Part shown: piece after piece, positions 18,477 through 26,176 of the stretch
How the letters are laid out: the number at the start of each line of letters is the position of its first letter
How positions within the stretch are numbered: the first letter of the stretch is position 1
DNA from: Mycobacterium colombiense CECT 3035
GTDB lineage: Bacteria; Actinomycetota; Actinomycetes; Mycobacteriales; Mycobacteriaceae
Length of the DNA stretch: 64,000 nt
Reading direction: 5' to 3'
NCBI RefSeq assembly: GCF_002105755.1
Contig: NZ_CP020821.1
Coordinates: 2,790,001-2,854,000 of the forward strand
Notes under the pieces: generated by a model
Database searches by the model: none
The model's input: the letters and a program-made list of their open reading frames with translations, nothing else
Told to the model about the DNA's origin: nothing
Translations under genes and position numbers: made by a program

Positions 18477-18486
18477 CATTTCGCAT

Positions 18487-18507
18487 GACAGATCGCACCA
18501 ATCTGTC
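18487..18507. promoter_or_regulatory. Candidate TetR-type operator (inverted repeat)
   Basis: A perfect 7-bp inverted repeat, GACAGAT-N7-ATCTGTC, lies in the 197-bp divergent gap between the aldehyde dehydrogenase gene and the MaoC gene. It is just downstream of the candidate promoter, where a bound repressor would block transcription. The likely ligand-responsive regulator is the TetR protein encoded at 21193, at the end of the same operon. This link is inference from position and symmetry. Confidence 0.5.
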
Positions 18508-18540
18508 CGATACGGTGTCCTGCGAGAGGGGCTTTGCTAC

Positions 18541-19086
18541 GTGACCGACTCAGAATCCGTCAGCGCCAAGGTGCGTGCCCTCGTCGGACAGCCGACCGGT
18601 GGCACCGGGAAGCCGTCGCTGGCACCGGACCCGGTGAACCAGCCCATGATCCGGCACTGGGCGTACGCGATGGCCGACATGAACCCGGTCTACATCGACC
18701 CCGAGTTCGCCGCCTCGTCACGATTCGGCGGCATCGTGTCGCCACCGGTGATGCTGCAGACCTGGACCATGCCGTCACCTAAGCTCGAGGGCATCGGCGA
18801 GCGGGGCGGCGCGCCCGTCGAGATCCAAAGCAACCCAACGGCATTCCTCGATGAGGCCGGCTACACCAGCACGGTGGCGACCAACTCGGAGTTCGAGATC
18901 GAGCGCTACCCACGGTTGGGTGACGAGATCAGTGCGACGACGGTCTACGAATCGGTCTCCGGCGAGAAGAAGACAGCGCTGGGCACCGGCTTCTTTCTGA
19001 CCTGGCTGACGACCTACACCGACCAGAACGGTGACGTGTTGGGACGGCAGCGATTCCGGGTGCTGCGATTCAGGCCGGCAAACTGA
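18541..19086 (+). CDS. MaoC-like (FAS1-type) dehydratase domain protein
   Basis: A 181-residue hot-dog-fold protein resembling the N-terminal FAS1-like dehydratase of ChsH2-type enoyl-CoA hydratases. Visible landmarks are MIRHWAYAMADMNPVYIDPE, GGIVSPPVMLQTWTMPS and the C-terminal RQRFRVLRFRPAN. Such proteins pair with a second MaoC subunit to hydrate acyl-CoA substrates in sterol side-chain degradation. The next gene starts one base into its stop (TGATG), so the two are coupled. In ChsH2 the MaoC and DUF35 domains are one chain, while here they are separate genes. The GTG start has GAGAGGGG upstream. Confidence 0.84.
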   Translation: MTDSESVSAKVRALVGQPTGGTGKPSLAPDPVNQPMIRHWAYAMADMNPVYIDPEFAASSRFGGIVSPPVMLQTWTMPSPKLEGIGERGGAPVEIQSNPTAFLDEAGYTSTVATNSEFEIERYPRLGDEISATTVYESVSGEKKTALGTGFFLTWLTTYTDQNGDVLGRQRFRVLRFRPAN

Positions 19087-19484
19087 TGGCGAGCCGCATC
19101 GCGCCGGCGATCACCGCCGACACAGAGTTCTTCTGGAATGGGTTGCGGGAGAACAAACTCCTGATCCAGCGCTGCGGCGGCTGCGGGCAACTGCGCCACC
19201 CGCCCCGCCCGATGTGCCCGCGCTGCCGTTCGCTGCAGTGGGACGCGATCGAGTCGTCGGGGCGTGGCACGGTCTACAGCTACGTGATGCCGCACGAACC
19301 CCGGTTTCCCTTCTTCGAATACCCCTACGTGGTCGTGCTGGTGGAACTCGAAGAGGGGGTCCGTTTGGTGTCCAACCTCACCGGAGTCGATCCGTCCGCG
19401 GTGACGCCGGGACTGGCCGTTCAGGTCTACTACCAGACGTTCGACGACGGCTTGGTGTTGCACCAATTTCGGCCCAGCGGTTAG
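19086..19484 (+). CDS. DUF35 OB-fold protein with rubredoxin-like zinc ribbon
   Basis: A 132-residue protein of the DUF35 family. The four zinc ligands are Cys30, Cys33, Cys44 and Cys47 (RCGGCGQ and MCPRCRS), followed by an OB-fold with GRGTVYSYV and a beta-rich end. DUF35 proteins bind thiolase-like partners, as in Ltp2/ChsH2 and archaeal HMG-CoA synthase complexes, and channel acyl-CoA between sites. Here it would be the bridge between the MaoC subunits and the thiolase encoded downstream. It overlaps the upstream gene by one base. Confidence 0.86.
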   Translation: MASRIAPAITADTEFFWNGLRENKLLIQRCGGCGQLRHPPRPMCPRCRSLQWDAIESSGRGTVYSYVMPHEPRFPFFEYPYVVVLVELEEGVRLVSNLTGVDPSAVTPGLAVQVYYQTFDDGLVLHQFRPSG

Positions 19485-19492
19485 GCGCGGTA

Positions 19493-19573
19493 ATGGATTT
19501 CGACTTGACGCTCGACACCGCTTCGGCGCCGCTGACCGGGCTTGGCGCAACCTATTCGGAAGGACCCGCATGA
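19493..19573 (+). other. Possible 26-codon ORF coupled to the second MaoC gene
   Basis: The frame begins with ATG at 19493 and ends in a TGA that overlaps the next gene's ATG (ATGA). Its start MDFDLTLD resembles the first residues of acyl-CoA dehydrogenases, which often accompany such MaoC/thiolase sets. It could be a remnant of an internally deleted dehydrogenase or chance. No strong Shine-Dalgarno precedes it. Confidence 0.3.
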
Positions 19574-20019
19574 CGACGACCGCCAACCGCACTTTGCAAT
19601 GGCGAGACATTTCGGTCGGCGACGAGGTCACCGCGCTCGAAATCCCGATTACCACAACGATGATCGTCGCCGGCGCGATCGCCACCCGGGACTTCATGCC
19701 GGTGCACCACGACCGCGACTACGCCAAGCAGCAGGGCTCGCCCAACTTGTTCATGAACATCCTGACCACCAACGGCTACTGCGTGCGCTTCCTCACCGAT
19801 TGGGCCGGGCCCGAGGCGATGGTGAAGAACCTGTCGATCCGCCTTGGCGTGCCCTGCTTTCCGGACGATCCGCTGCGGTTCACCGGCAGCGTCACCGGCA
19901 AGACGCAAGGACCGGACGGTGAAAACTTTGTCGAGGTGGCGTTCAAGGGCACCAACAGCCTGGGCGATCACGTCTCCGGAACCGCGGTGCTCAGCCTGCT
20001 CGACGGGGTGGGCGCGTGA
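19570..20019 (+). CDS. MaoC-like enoyl-CoA hydratase subunit (ChsH1-like)
   Basis: A 149-residue hot-dog-fold protein. The hydratase-2 catalytic motif is seen as ATRDFMPVHHDRDYAKQQGS near residues 38-57, with Asp and His in the usual D-x(4)-H spacing, which suggests this is the catalytic subunit of a MaoC heterodimer with the 18541 gene. The C-terminal part GNSLGDH-type segment (NSLGDHVSGTAVLSLL) completes the fold. GGAAGGA lies 5 nt before the ATG. The stop region overlaps the thiolase start by 4 nt, so translation is coupled. Confidence 0.86.
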   Translation: MTTTANRTLQWRDISVGDEVTALEIPITTTMIVAGAIATRDFMPVHHDRDYAKQQGSPNLFMNILTTNGYCVRFLTDWAGPEAMVKNLSIRLGVPCFPDDPLRFTGSVTGKTQGPDGENFVEVAFKGTNSLGDHVSGTAVLSLLDGVGA

Positions 20020-21184
20020 GCCGGGCGCTGCCGGGTGCGGCGGCCATCGTCGGGATCGGCCAGACGGAGTTCTCGAAGGAATCCGGGCGCAGCGAGCTGC
20101 AATTGGCGTGCGAGGCGGTCAGCGCCGCGCTGGACGACGCAGGCCTGTCGCCCGATGAGGTCGACGGCATGGTCACGTTCACCATGGATTCCAGCGACGA
20201 GATCGACATCGCGCGCAACGTTGGCATCGGCGACCTGAGCTTCTTCTCCCGCGTGCACCACGGCGGGGGCGCGGCCGCCGGCACTGTCGTGCACGCGGCG
20301 ATGGCCGTCGCCACCGGCGTCGCCGACGTGGTGGTGTGCTGGCGTGCGTTCAACGAACGCTCCGGCTTCCGATTCGGCGGAAGCGGCCGCAGCATGGCCG
20401 AAACTCCCTTGTTCATGGCGCATTACGCACCGTTCGGACTGCTCACCCCGGCGGCGTGGGTCGCGATGCACGCGCAGCGCTACATGTCGACGTACGGCGT
20501 CACCAACTCCGACTTCGGCCGGATCGCGGTCGTCGACCGCAAGCATGCGGCGACCAATCCCGACGCCTGGTTCTACCAGCGTCCGATCACCCTCGAAGAC
20601 CACCAGAACTCGCGGTGGATCGTCGAACCCGTGCTGCGCCTGCTCGACTGCTGCCAGGAGAGCGACGGCGGTGTCGCGCTCGTCGTCACCAGCGCCGAGC
20701 GCGCCCGCGACCTGCGGCAGCCGCCGGCCATCATCACCGCGGCGGCCCAGGGCGCGGCCGCGACGGCGAGATGATGACGAGTTACTACCGCGACGAGATC
20801 ACCGGCCTGCCCGAGATGGGCGTGGTGGGCCGGCGGCTGTGGCGCGACTCGGGCCTCAAGCCGCAAGACATCCAAACCGCGTTCATCTACGACCATTTCA
20901 CGCCCTTCGTCTTCGCCCAGCTCGAGGAGCTCGGTTTCTGCGGTCGCGGGGAGGCCAAGGACTTCGCCACCGTCGAGCGGCTGTCGCTGGGTGGGGAGTT
21001 CCCGATCAACACCAACGGTGGGCTGCTCGGTGAGGCCTACATCCACGGCATGAACGGCATCACCGAGGGCGTGCGCCAAGTGCGGGGCACCTCGTACAAC
21101 CAGGTCGACAACGTCGAACACGTGCTCGTCACGTCCGGAACCGGCGTGCCGACCAGCGGCCTGATCCTCGCACCGGCCGGCTGA
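20016..21184 (+). pseudogene. Thiolase/lipid-transfer protein (Ltp2-like), frame-broken
   Basis: Two abutting frames encode one thiolase-superfamily protein of about 390 residues. The first frame (20016-20774) runs from GAAAIVGIGQTEFSKESGR through WRAFNERSGFRFGGSGRSM and stops at TGA 20772-20774. The second frame continues with GEMMTSYYRDEITGLPEMGV and ends GTGVPTSGLILAPAG at 21184. Adding one base in the G/C run near 20755-20757 joins them as AQGAGRDGEMMTSYY. Ltp2-type proteins carry out retro-aldol cleavage in sterol side-chain degradation together with DUF35 partners, and the operon contains such a partner. Either a true pseudogene or a sequencing undercall. No slippery heptamer for programmed frameshifting is visible. 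Confidence 0.85.
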
Positions 21185-21192
21185 GGGGGACC

Positions 21193-21807
21193 GTGACTCA
21201 GCCGTCCGCGAACATCCAGTCGCCCGACACCCGCGAGCTCATCGTGGAGTCCGCGTTCGCCTGCTTCGGCAGGCAGGGGTTGCAGAAGGCGACGATCGTC
21301 GACATCGCCAAGCACGCCGGCGTGTCCCGCAGCACGATCTACGAATACTTTTCCGACAAGGCCTCGATCGTCGAGGCGTGCGCCGAACACGCGTCGCAGC
21401 GGTTCTACCTCGAGATGACCAAGGCCATGGACGCCAGCAGCACCCTTGAGGACAAGCTCTGCGCCGCAGCGGTATTCGTCACTCAGGCGCGACGGGTCAT
21501 CGCCTCGGAGAAGTATTTCGACGAGGACGCCATCAGCCTGCTGCTGACCAAGGACGCCGCCGTGCTGCTGCGCGAGTGCGTCGAATTCTTCGCCCCGTAC
21601 CTGTCCGCCGCCCGGCTCACGGGCGAGGTGCGCAAGGACCTCGACATCGAGGCCGCCGGCGAATGGTTCGCACGCATCCTGTTCTCGCTGTTCAGCACGC
21701 CGTCCTCGACGCTGGACATGGACGATCCGGAGGTGACGGCGGAATTCGTTCGGGCCCATGTCGTTCGCGGCTTCGCCAGCGAGCGTCCGCGCCCGCGGCG
21801 CGGCTAG
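21193..21807 (+). CDS. TetR-family transcriptional regulator
   Basis: A 204-residue regulator. The N-terminal helix-turn-helix spans about residues 17-63 (TRELIVESAFACFGRQGLQK, then TIVDIAKHAGVSRSTIYEYF). The C-terminal half is the usual helical ligand-binding dimer domain with no recognisable ligand motif. The GTG start has GAGGGGGA upstream, 8 nt after the thiolase stop, so it belongs to the MaoC-DUF35-MaoC-thiolase operon. It probably controls that operon through the inverted repeat at 18487-18507, perhaps in response to an acyl-CoA intermediate. Confidence 0.88.
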   Translation: MTQPSANIQSPDTRELIVESAFACFGRQGLQKATIVDIAKHAGVSRSTIYEYFSDKASIVEACAEHASQRFYLEMTKAMDASSTLEDKLCAAAVFVTQARRVIASEKYFDEDAISLLLTKDAAVLLRECVEFFAPYLSAARLTGEVRKDLDIEAAGEWFARILFSLFSTPSSTLDMDDPEVTAEFVRAHVVRGFASERPRPRRG

Positions 21808-21840
21808 TGTCAGCGGGCGTGAGCTAAGTCTCGCCGCGGG

Positions 21841-22803
21841 TTATCGGCGTGTCGTCAACGCCCGCAGGAAGAACGCCAGATTGGCCGGGCGTTCGGCCAG
21901 CCGCCGCATGAAGTAGCCGTACCACTGGGTGCCGAACGGGACGTACACCCGCACCGGGTTGCCCGCCGCGGCGAGACGTCGCTGTTCGTCGTCGCGGATG
22001 CCGTAGAGCATCTGGTATTCGAATTCGCGTCCGCGACGGCCCGATTCGCGTGACATCTCGGGCACCGCGGCGATGATCTCCGGGTCGTGGGTGGCCACCA
22101 TCGGGTAGCCCGACCCCGCCATCAGCACCCGAAGGCAGGCCAGGTACGAGTCGGTGACCTCGGTCGGCTCGCGGTAGGCCAGCGAGGCCGGTTCGTCGTA
22201 GGCGCCCTTGCACAGCCGAACCCGCGCGCCCGAGGCGGCGAATTCCTCGCAGTCGTCCAGGGTGCGCCGCAGATACGCCTGCAAAACCAGGCCCAGCCAG
22301 GGGAATTCGGTGCGCAGGTCGCGCACGATGCGCAGCGTCGAATCCGTGGTGGTGTGGTTCTCGGCGTCCACCGTCACCCACACGCCGGCACGCCGGGCGG
22401 CGTCGCAGATCGACCACGCGTTGTCCCGCGCGATCTTGTGCCCGTCGCGCTCCAGCGACTGCCCCAGCGCCGACAATTTCACCGAAACCTCGAAAGGCGC
22501 AGCGACGTCGAAATCGCCGGGCCCGCCGAGCTTCTCAATCAGGTCCAGGTAGGTCCGCACCGCCGCGTCGGCGTCGTCGGCGTCGGCGACGTCCTCGCCC
22601 AGATAGTCGACGCTGACGAGTCGGCCCGAATCACGCAGCGCCGCCACGCTGTTCAGCACGGATTCGATGGTCTCGCCGGGCACGAACCGGTGCACCACCT
22701 TGCGGGTGAGCGTCAGCCGTTCGGCGGTGCGACGCACGCCGTCGCGGCGGCCCGCGGCCAGGATCGCCGGGCGCAGTGTGCTGGCGAACAGTCCGGCCAT
22801 CAC
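21841..22803 (-). CDS. pruB: Proline dehydrogenase PruB
   Basis: A 320-residue monofunctional FAD-dependent proline dehydrogenase (Rv1188-like). It oxidises proline to delta-1-pyrroline-5-carboxylate and passes electrons to the respiratory chain. Landmarks are HRFVPGETIESVL, VKLSALGQ, RVRLCKGAYDEP and the conserved C-terminal VPFGTQWYGYFMRRLAERP, whose arginine pair binds the substrate carboxylate. Its ATG overlaps the rocA stop by 4 nt (ATGA), so the two enzymes of proline breakdown are co-translated. No frame anomaly. Confidence 0.93.
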   Translation of the reverse strand: MMAGLFASTLRPAILAAGRRDGVRRTAERLTLTRKVVHRFVPGETIESVLNSVAALRDSGRLVSVDYLGEDVADADDADAAVRTYLDLIEKLGGPGDFDVAAPFEVSVKLSALGQSLERDGHKIARDNAWSICDAARRAGVWVTVDAENHTTTDSTLRIVRDLRTEFPWLGLVLQAYLRRTLDDCEEFAASGARVRLCKGAYDEPASLAYREPTEVTDSYLACLRVLMAGSGYPMVATHDPEIIAAVPEMSRESGRRGREFEYQMLYGIRDDEQRRLAAAGNPVRVYVPFGTQWYGYFMRRLAERPANLAFFLRALTTRR

Positions 22804-24431
22804 TCGGCGCCCATGTGCGGATAGGTGTGGTCGCTTGCCGGGATGAAGGTCTCCTTGATGGTGCGAGCCGACGTCCAGCGCAACATGTTCAGCATCGATC
22901 CGGCCTTGTCGTTGGTGCCCGAGCCACGCGATCCCCCGAACGGCTGACGCCCGACGACCGCGCCCGTCGGCTTGTCGTTGACGTAGAAGTTCCCGGCGGC
23001 GAACCGCAACCGGTCCTGTGCCGTCAGCACGGCTTCGCGGTCGTCGGCGATGACGGCACCGGTCAGCGCGTACCGCGACCCCGTGTCGACGACGTCGAGG
23101 ATGCGCTCGTAATCGTCGTCGGGATACACGTGGACCGACAGCAGCGGGCCGAAGTATTCCGTCGCGAACGACTCGTCGCCAGGGTCATCGGACAGCAACA
23201 CCGTGGGCCGCACGAAATAGCCCTCGCGGTCGTCGTATTCGCCGCCGACGGCGATGGTGACGTGGGGCGCGCCCTTGGCGCGCTCGATGGCGTCGACGTT
23301 CTTGATGAAGGCGCGCCGGTCGATCAGCGCTCCCCCGTAGTTGGTCAGATCGGTCACGTCGCCGTAGCGCAGCGCGGCGGTCTTCCCCAGGAAGTCGTCA
23401 CCCATGCGGCGCCACACCGACTGCGCGACGAACGCGCGCGATGCGGCCGAGCATTTCTGCCCCTGGTAGTCGAACGCGCCGCGAATCAGGGCGGTGCACA
23501 ACACCTCCGGGCGTGCCGAGGCGTGCGCGACGACGAAGTCTTTGCCGCCGGTCTCGCCGACCAGCCGCGGATAGCTGTGGTAGCGGCCGATATTGGCGCC
23601 CACCTGCTGCCACAAATGCTGGAAGGTTGCCGTCGACCCGGTGAAGTGGATGCCCGCCAGCCTCGGATCGGACAGTGCTACATCGGAAACGGCGAGGCCG
23701 TCGCCGGTGACCAGGTTGATCACGCCGGGAGGCAGCCCAGCGGCCTCGAGCAGCCGCATGGTCAGATACGCCGACAGCGTCTGGGTGATCGACGGCTTCC
23801 ACACCACCGTGTTGCCCATCAGCGCCGGCGCCGTCGGCAGGTTGCCCGCTATCGAGGTGAAGTTGAACGGCGTGATCGCGTAGACGAAGCCGTCCAGCGG
23901 GCGGTACTCGCTGCGATTCCACTCCCCCGCCCCGCTGATCGGCTGCTGCGCCAGGATCTGTCGCGCGAACGCGACGTTGAACCGCCAGAAGTCGATCTGC
24001 TCGCACGGCGAGTCGATCTCGGCCTGATAGACGGACTTGGACTGGCCGAGCATCGTCGCGGCGGCGATCTTCTCCCGCCACGGGCCGGCCAGCAGGTCGG
24101 CGGCGCGCAGGAACACCGCCGCCCGCTCGTCGAAGGGCAGTCCGGCCCATGCGCGTTTCGCGGCCATCGCGGCCTCGATCGCCGCCGTCGCGTCGGCGTG
24201 CCCGGCGTTGGTCAGGGTGCCCAGCGTGGCGGAGTGCCGGTGCGGTTGGACGACGTCGATGCGCTCACCGTCGCCCATCCGGTGGGTGCCGCCGATGACG
24301 TGCGGCAGGTCGATCGGGCCATCGGCCAGCGCGGCCAGTTCGGTGGCCAGCCGGGCGCGTTCCGGCGAATGTGGGGCGTAGTCGTGGACCGGCTCGTTGG
24401 CCGGCATCGGGACCTGTGTTATCGCGTCCAT
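22800..24431 (-). CDS. rocA: Delta-1-pyrroline-5-carboxylate dehydrogenase RocA (PruA)
   Basis: A 543-residue ALDH-superfamily enzyme converting glutamate semialdehyde to glutamate with NAD+. The catalytic Cys is in YQGQKCSAASR and the general base Glu in RLVGETGGKD. ITPFNFTSIAGN and FTGSTATFQ form the substrate/coenzyme face. The length equals Rv1187. The ATG at 24431 was chosen over a longer frame for that reason, and a GGATCC/AAGG-like sequence precedes it. It heads the rocA-pruB operon and is divergent from a PucR-type regulator across 83 bp. Confidence 0.94.
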   Translation of the reverse strand: MDAITQVPMPANEPVHDYAPHSPERARLATELAALADGPIDLPHVIGGTHRMGDGERIDVVQPHRHSATLGTLTNAGHADATAAIEAAMAAKRAWAGLPFDERAAVFLRAADLLAGPWREKIAAATMLGQSKSVYQAEIDSPCEQIDFWRFNVAFARQILAQQPISGAGEWNRSEYRPLDGFVYAITPFNFTSIAGNLPTAPALMGNTVVWKPSITQTLSAYLTMRLLEAAGLPPGVINLVTGDGLAVSDVALSDPRLAGIHFTGSTATFQHLWQQVGANIGRYHSYPRLVGETGGKDFVVAHASARPEVLCTALIRGAFDYQGQKCSAASRAFVAQSVWRRMGDDFLGKTAALRYGDVTDLTNYGGALIDRRAFIKNVDAIERAKGAPHVTIAVGGEYDDREGYFVRPTVLLSDDPGDESFATEYFGPLLSVHVYPDDDYERILDVVDTGSRYALTGAVIADDREAVLTAQDRLRFAAGNFYVNDKPTGAVVGRQPFGGSRGSGTNDKAGSMLNMLRWTSARTIKETFIPASDHTYPHMGAE

Positions 24432-24500
24432 GCTGCAAGGATCCTCGCGGCGACCGCGCAACGAGTTAGCCGATCGAACAATACCGATGGGCAATCGTAG

Positions 24501-24506
24501 TAAAAT
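24501..24506 (+). promoter_or_regulatory. Putative -10 box, leaderless PucR-type regulator
   Basis: TAAAAT in the context TAGTAAAAT, 8 nt before the ATG at 24515. The gap between rocA and this gene is notably AT-rich for the genome. The region must also hold the rocA promoter and probably the regulator's binding site. Confidence 0.45.
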
Positions 24507-24514
24507 CGGACAAC

Positions 24515-26110
24515 ATGGCCGGTGTGGGGCTGGGACAGCTGCTACTCGCGCTGGACGCGACCCTGGTGAGCCTGGTCGACGCGCCCCGCGGCCTGGACCT
24601 GCCGGTGGCGTCGGCCGCACTGATCGACTCCGACGACGTGCGGCTCGGCCTGGCCGCCGCGGCGGGTTCCGCGGATGTCTTCTTTTTGCTCGGCGTCGCC
24701 GACGACGAGGCGCTGCGCTGGGTGGACAAGCAGGCGCGCGAGCGCGTGCCGGTGGCCATATTCGTCAAAGAGCCGTCGAATGCCTTGGTGGCCAGGGCCG
24801 TTGCGGCCGGCTCGGCCGTGGTGGCCGCCGACCCGCGGGCCCGCTGGGAGCGGCTCTACCAGTTGGTCAACCACGTCCTGGAGCACCACGGGGACCGCGC
24901 GGACGCGACGGACGACTCGGGCACCGACCTGTTCGGGTTGGCGCAGTCGCTCGCCGACCGCATCCACGGCATGGTCAGCATCGAGAACGCCCAGTCGCAC
25001 GTCCTGGCGTACTCCGCGTCCAACGACGAAGCCGACGAGCTGCGCCGCCTCTCCATCCTGGGCAGGGCCGGCCCGCCCGACCATCTCGAGTGGATCGGCC
25101 AATGGGGCATCTTCGACGCGTTGCGGTCGGGCGGCGACGTGGTGCGCGTCGCCGAGCGTCCCGAGCTGGGGCTGCGCCCGCGACTGGCCGTCGGCATCTA
25201 CCGGCCCGCACCGGATGCGCGGCGGCCGCCGGTGTTCGCCGGAACCATCTGGGTGCAGCAGGGCTCGCAACCGCTGGCCGACGACGCCGAGGAGATGTTG
25301 CGGGGCGCCGCCGTGCTGGCCGGCCGCATCATGTCGCGGCTGGCGGCCCGGCCGTCGACGCATGCCCGGCGGGTGCAGCAGCTGCTGGGCCTCGCCGACG
25401 CGGAAACCCCTGCGGGGGTCGACGTTGCCGCGATCGCCGCCGAACTCGGCCTGGCCGCCGACGGCGACGCGGCGCTGATCGGTTGGGACGCGGCGGACGG
25501 TTCACCCGGACACGGCCGGCTCGCCGATGTTATCGCGCTGAGCGCCAGCGCCTTTCGCGCTGACTCCCAGGTCGCGTCGAACGGCGCGCGCACGTACGTG
25601 CTTGTCCCCCAGACGCGCAACCGTTCGGTCGCCTCGTGGGTGCGCGGCACCATCGGCGCCATGCGCGACGAACTCGGGGTGCAGCTACGCGCGGCCATCG
25701 CCGCACCGGTCGCCGGCCTGGCCGGGGTTGCCGCGGCGCGCACCGAGGTGGACCGCGTGCTGGACAGCGCTGAGCGGCACCCGATTTCGTTCGGGCAGGT
25801 GACATCGCTGGCCGAGGCGCGTACCACTGTTCTGCTAGATGAGATCGTGACCCTGGTCGGCGGCGACGAGCGGTTGATCGATCCGCGGATCGTGGCGCTG
25901 CGCGACGACGATCCGGTGCTGGCCGAGACGTTGCGGGTCTATCTGGACGCCTTCGGCGACATCGCGGCGGCCGCGCAATCGTTGCGGGTGCATCCGAATA
26001 CGGTTCGCTACCGGGTTAGGCGGATCGAGAAGTTGTTGTCGACGTCGCTGACCGATCCCGAGGTGCGGCTGCTGTTTTCGCTCGGATTGCGCGTGCTGGA
26101 AAGCCGTTGA
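24515..26110 (+). CDS. PucR/CdaR-type regulator of proline catabolism (Rv1186c-like)
   Basis: A 531-residue regulator. The C-terminus (about residues 470-525) carries the PucR helix-turn-helix: VYLDAFGDIAAAAQSLRVHP followed by NTVRYRVRRIEKLL. Upstream are a GGDEF-like/GAF-like central region and an N-terminal domain rich in Ala. Members of this family next to put/pru genes in actinobacteria activate them when proline is available, so control of the divergent rocA-pruB operon is the expected role. It is an inference from context. It ends 67 bp before fadD21 on the same strand. Confidence 0.86.
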   Translation: MAGVGLGQLLLALDATLVSLVDAPRGLDLPVASAALIDSDDVRLGLAAAAGSADVFFLLGVADDEALRWVDKQARERVPVAIFVKEPSNALVARAVAAGSAVVAADPRARWERLYQLVNHVLEHHGDRADATDDSGTDLFGLAQSLADRIHGMVSIENAQSHVLAYSASNDEADELRRLSILGRAGPPDHLEWIGQWGIFDALRSGGDVVRVAERPELGLRPRLAVGIYRPAPDARRPPVFAGTIWVQQGSQPLADDAEEMLRGAAVLAGRIMSRLAARPSTHARRVQQLLGLADAETPAGVDVAAIAAELGLAADGDAALIGWDAADGSPGHGRLADVIALSASAFRADSQVASNGARTYVLVPQTRNRSVASWVRGTIGAMRDELGVQLRAAIAAPVAGLAGVAAARTEVDRVLDSAERHPISFGQVTSLAEARTTVLLDEIVTLVGGDERLIDPRIVALRDDDPVLAETLRVYLDAFGDIAAAAQSLRVHPNTVRYRVRRIEKLLSTSLTDPEVRLLFSLGLRVLESR

Positions 26111-26163
26111 CCCGCTCGCCTTCCCGGGCATGGCGGCCGACATGCGCGAAAATCCAGAAGCGG

Positions 26164-26169
26164 TACCCT
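26164..26169 (+). promoter_or_regulatory. Putative -10 box, leaderless fadD21
   Basis: TACCCT with 7 nt to the ATG at 26177. No Shine-Dalgarno is present. Confidence 0.42.
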
Positions 26170-26176
26170 AGCCCGC

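Noticed and set aside
20740..20780. Programmed ribosomal frameshift in the thiolase
   Set aside because: No X-XXY-YYZ slippery heptamer and no evident downstream pseudoknot. A missing base explains the break better.
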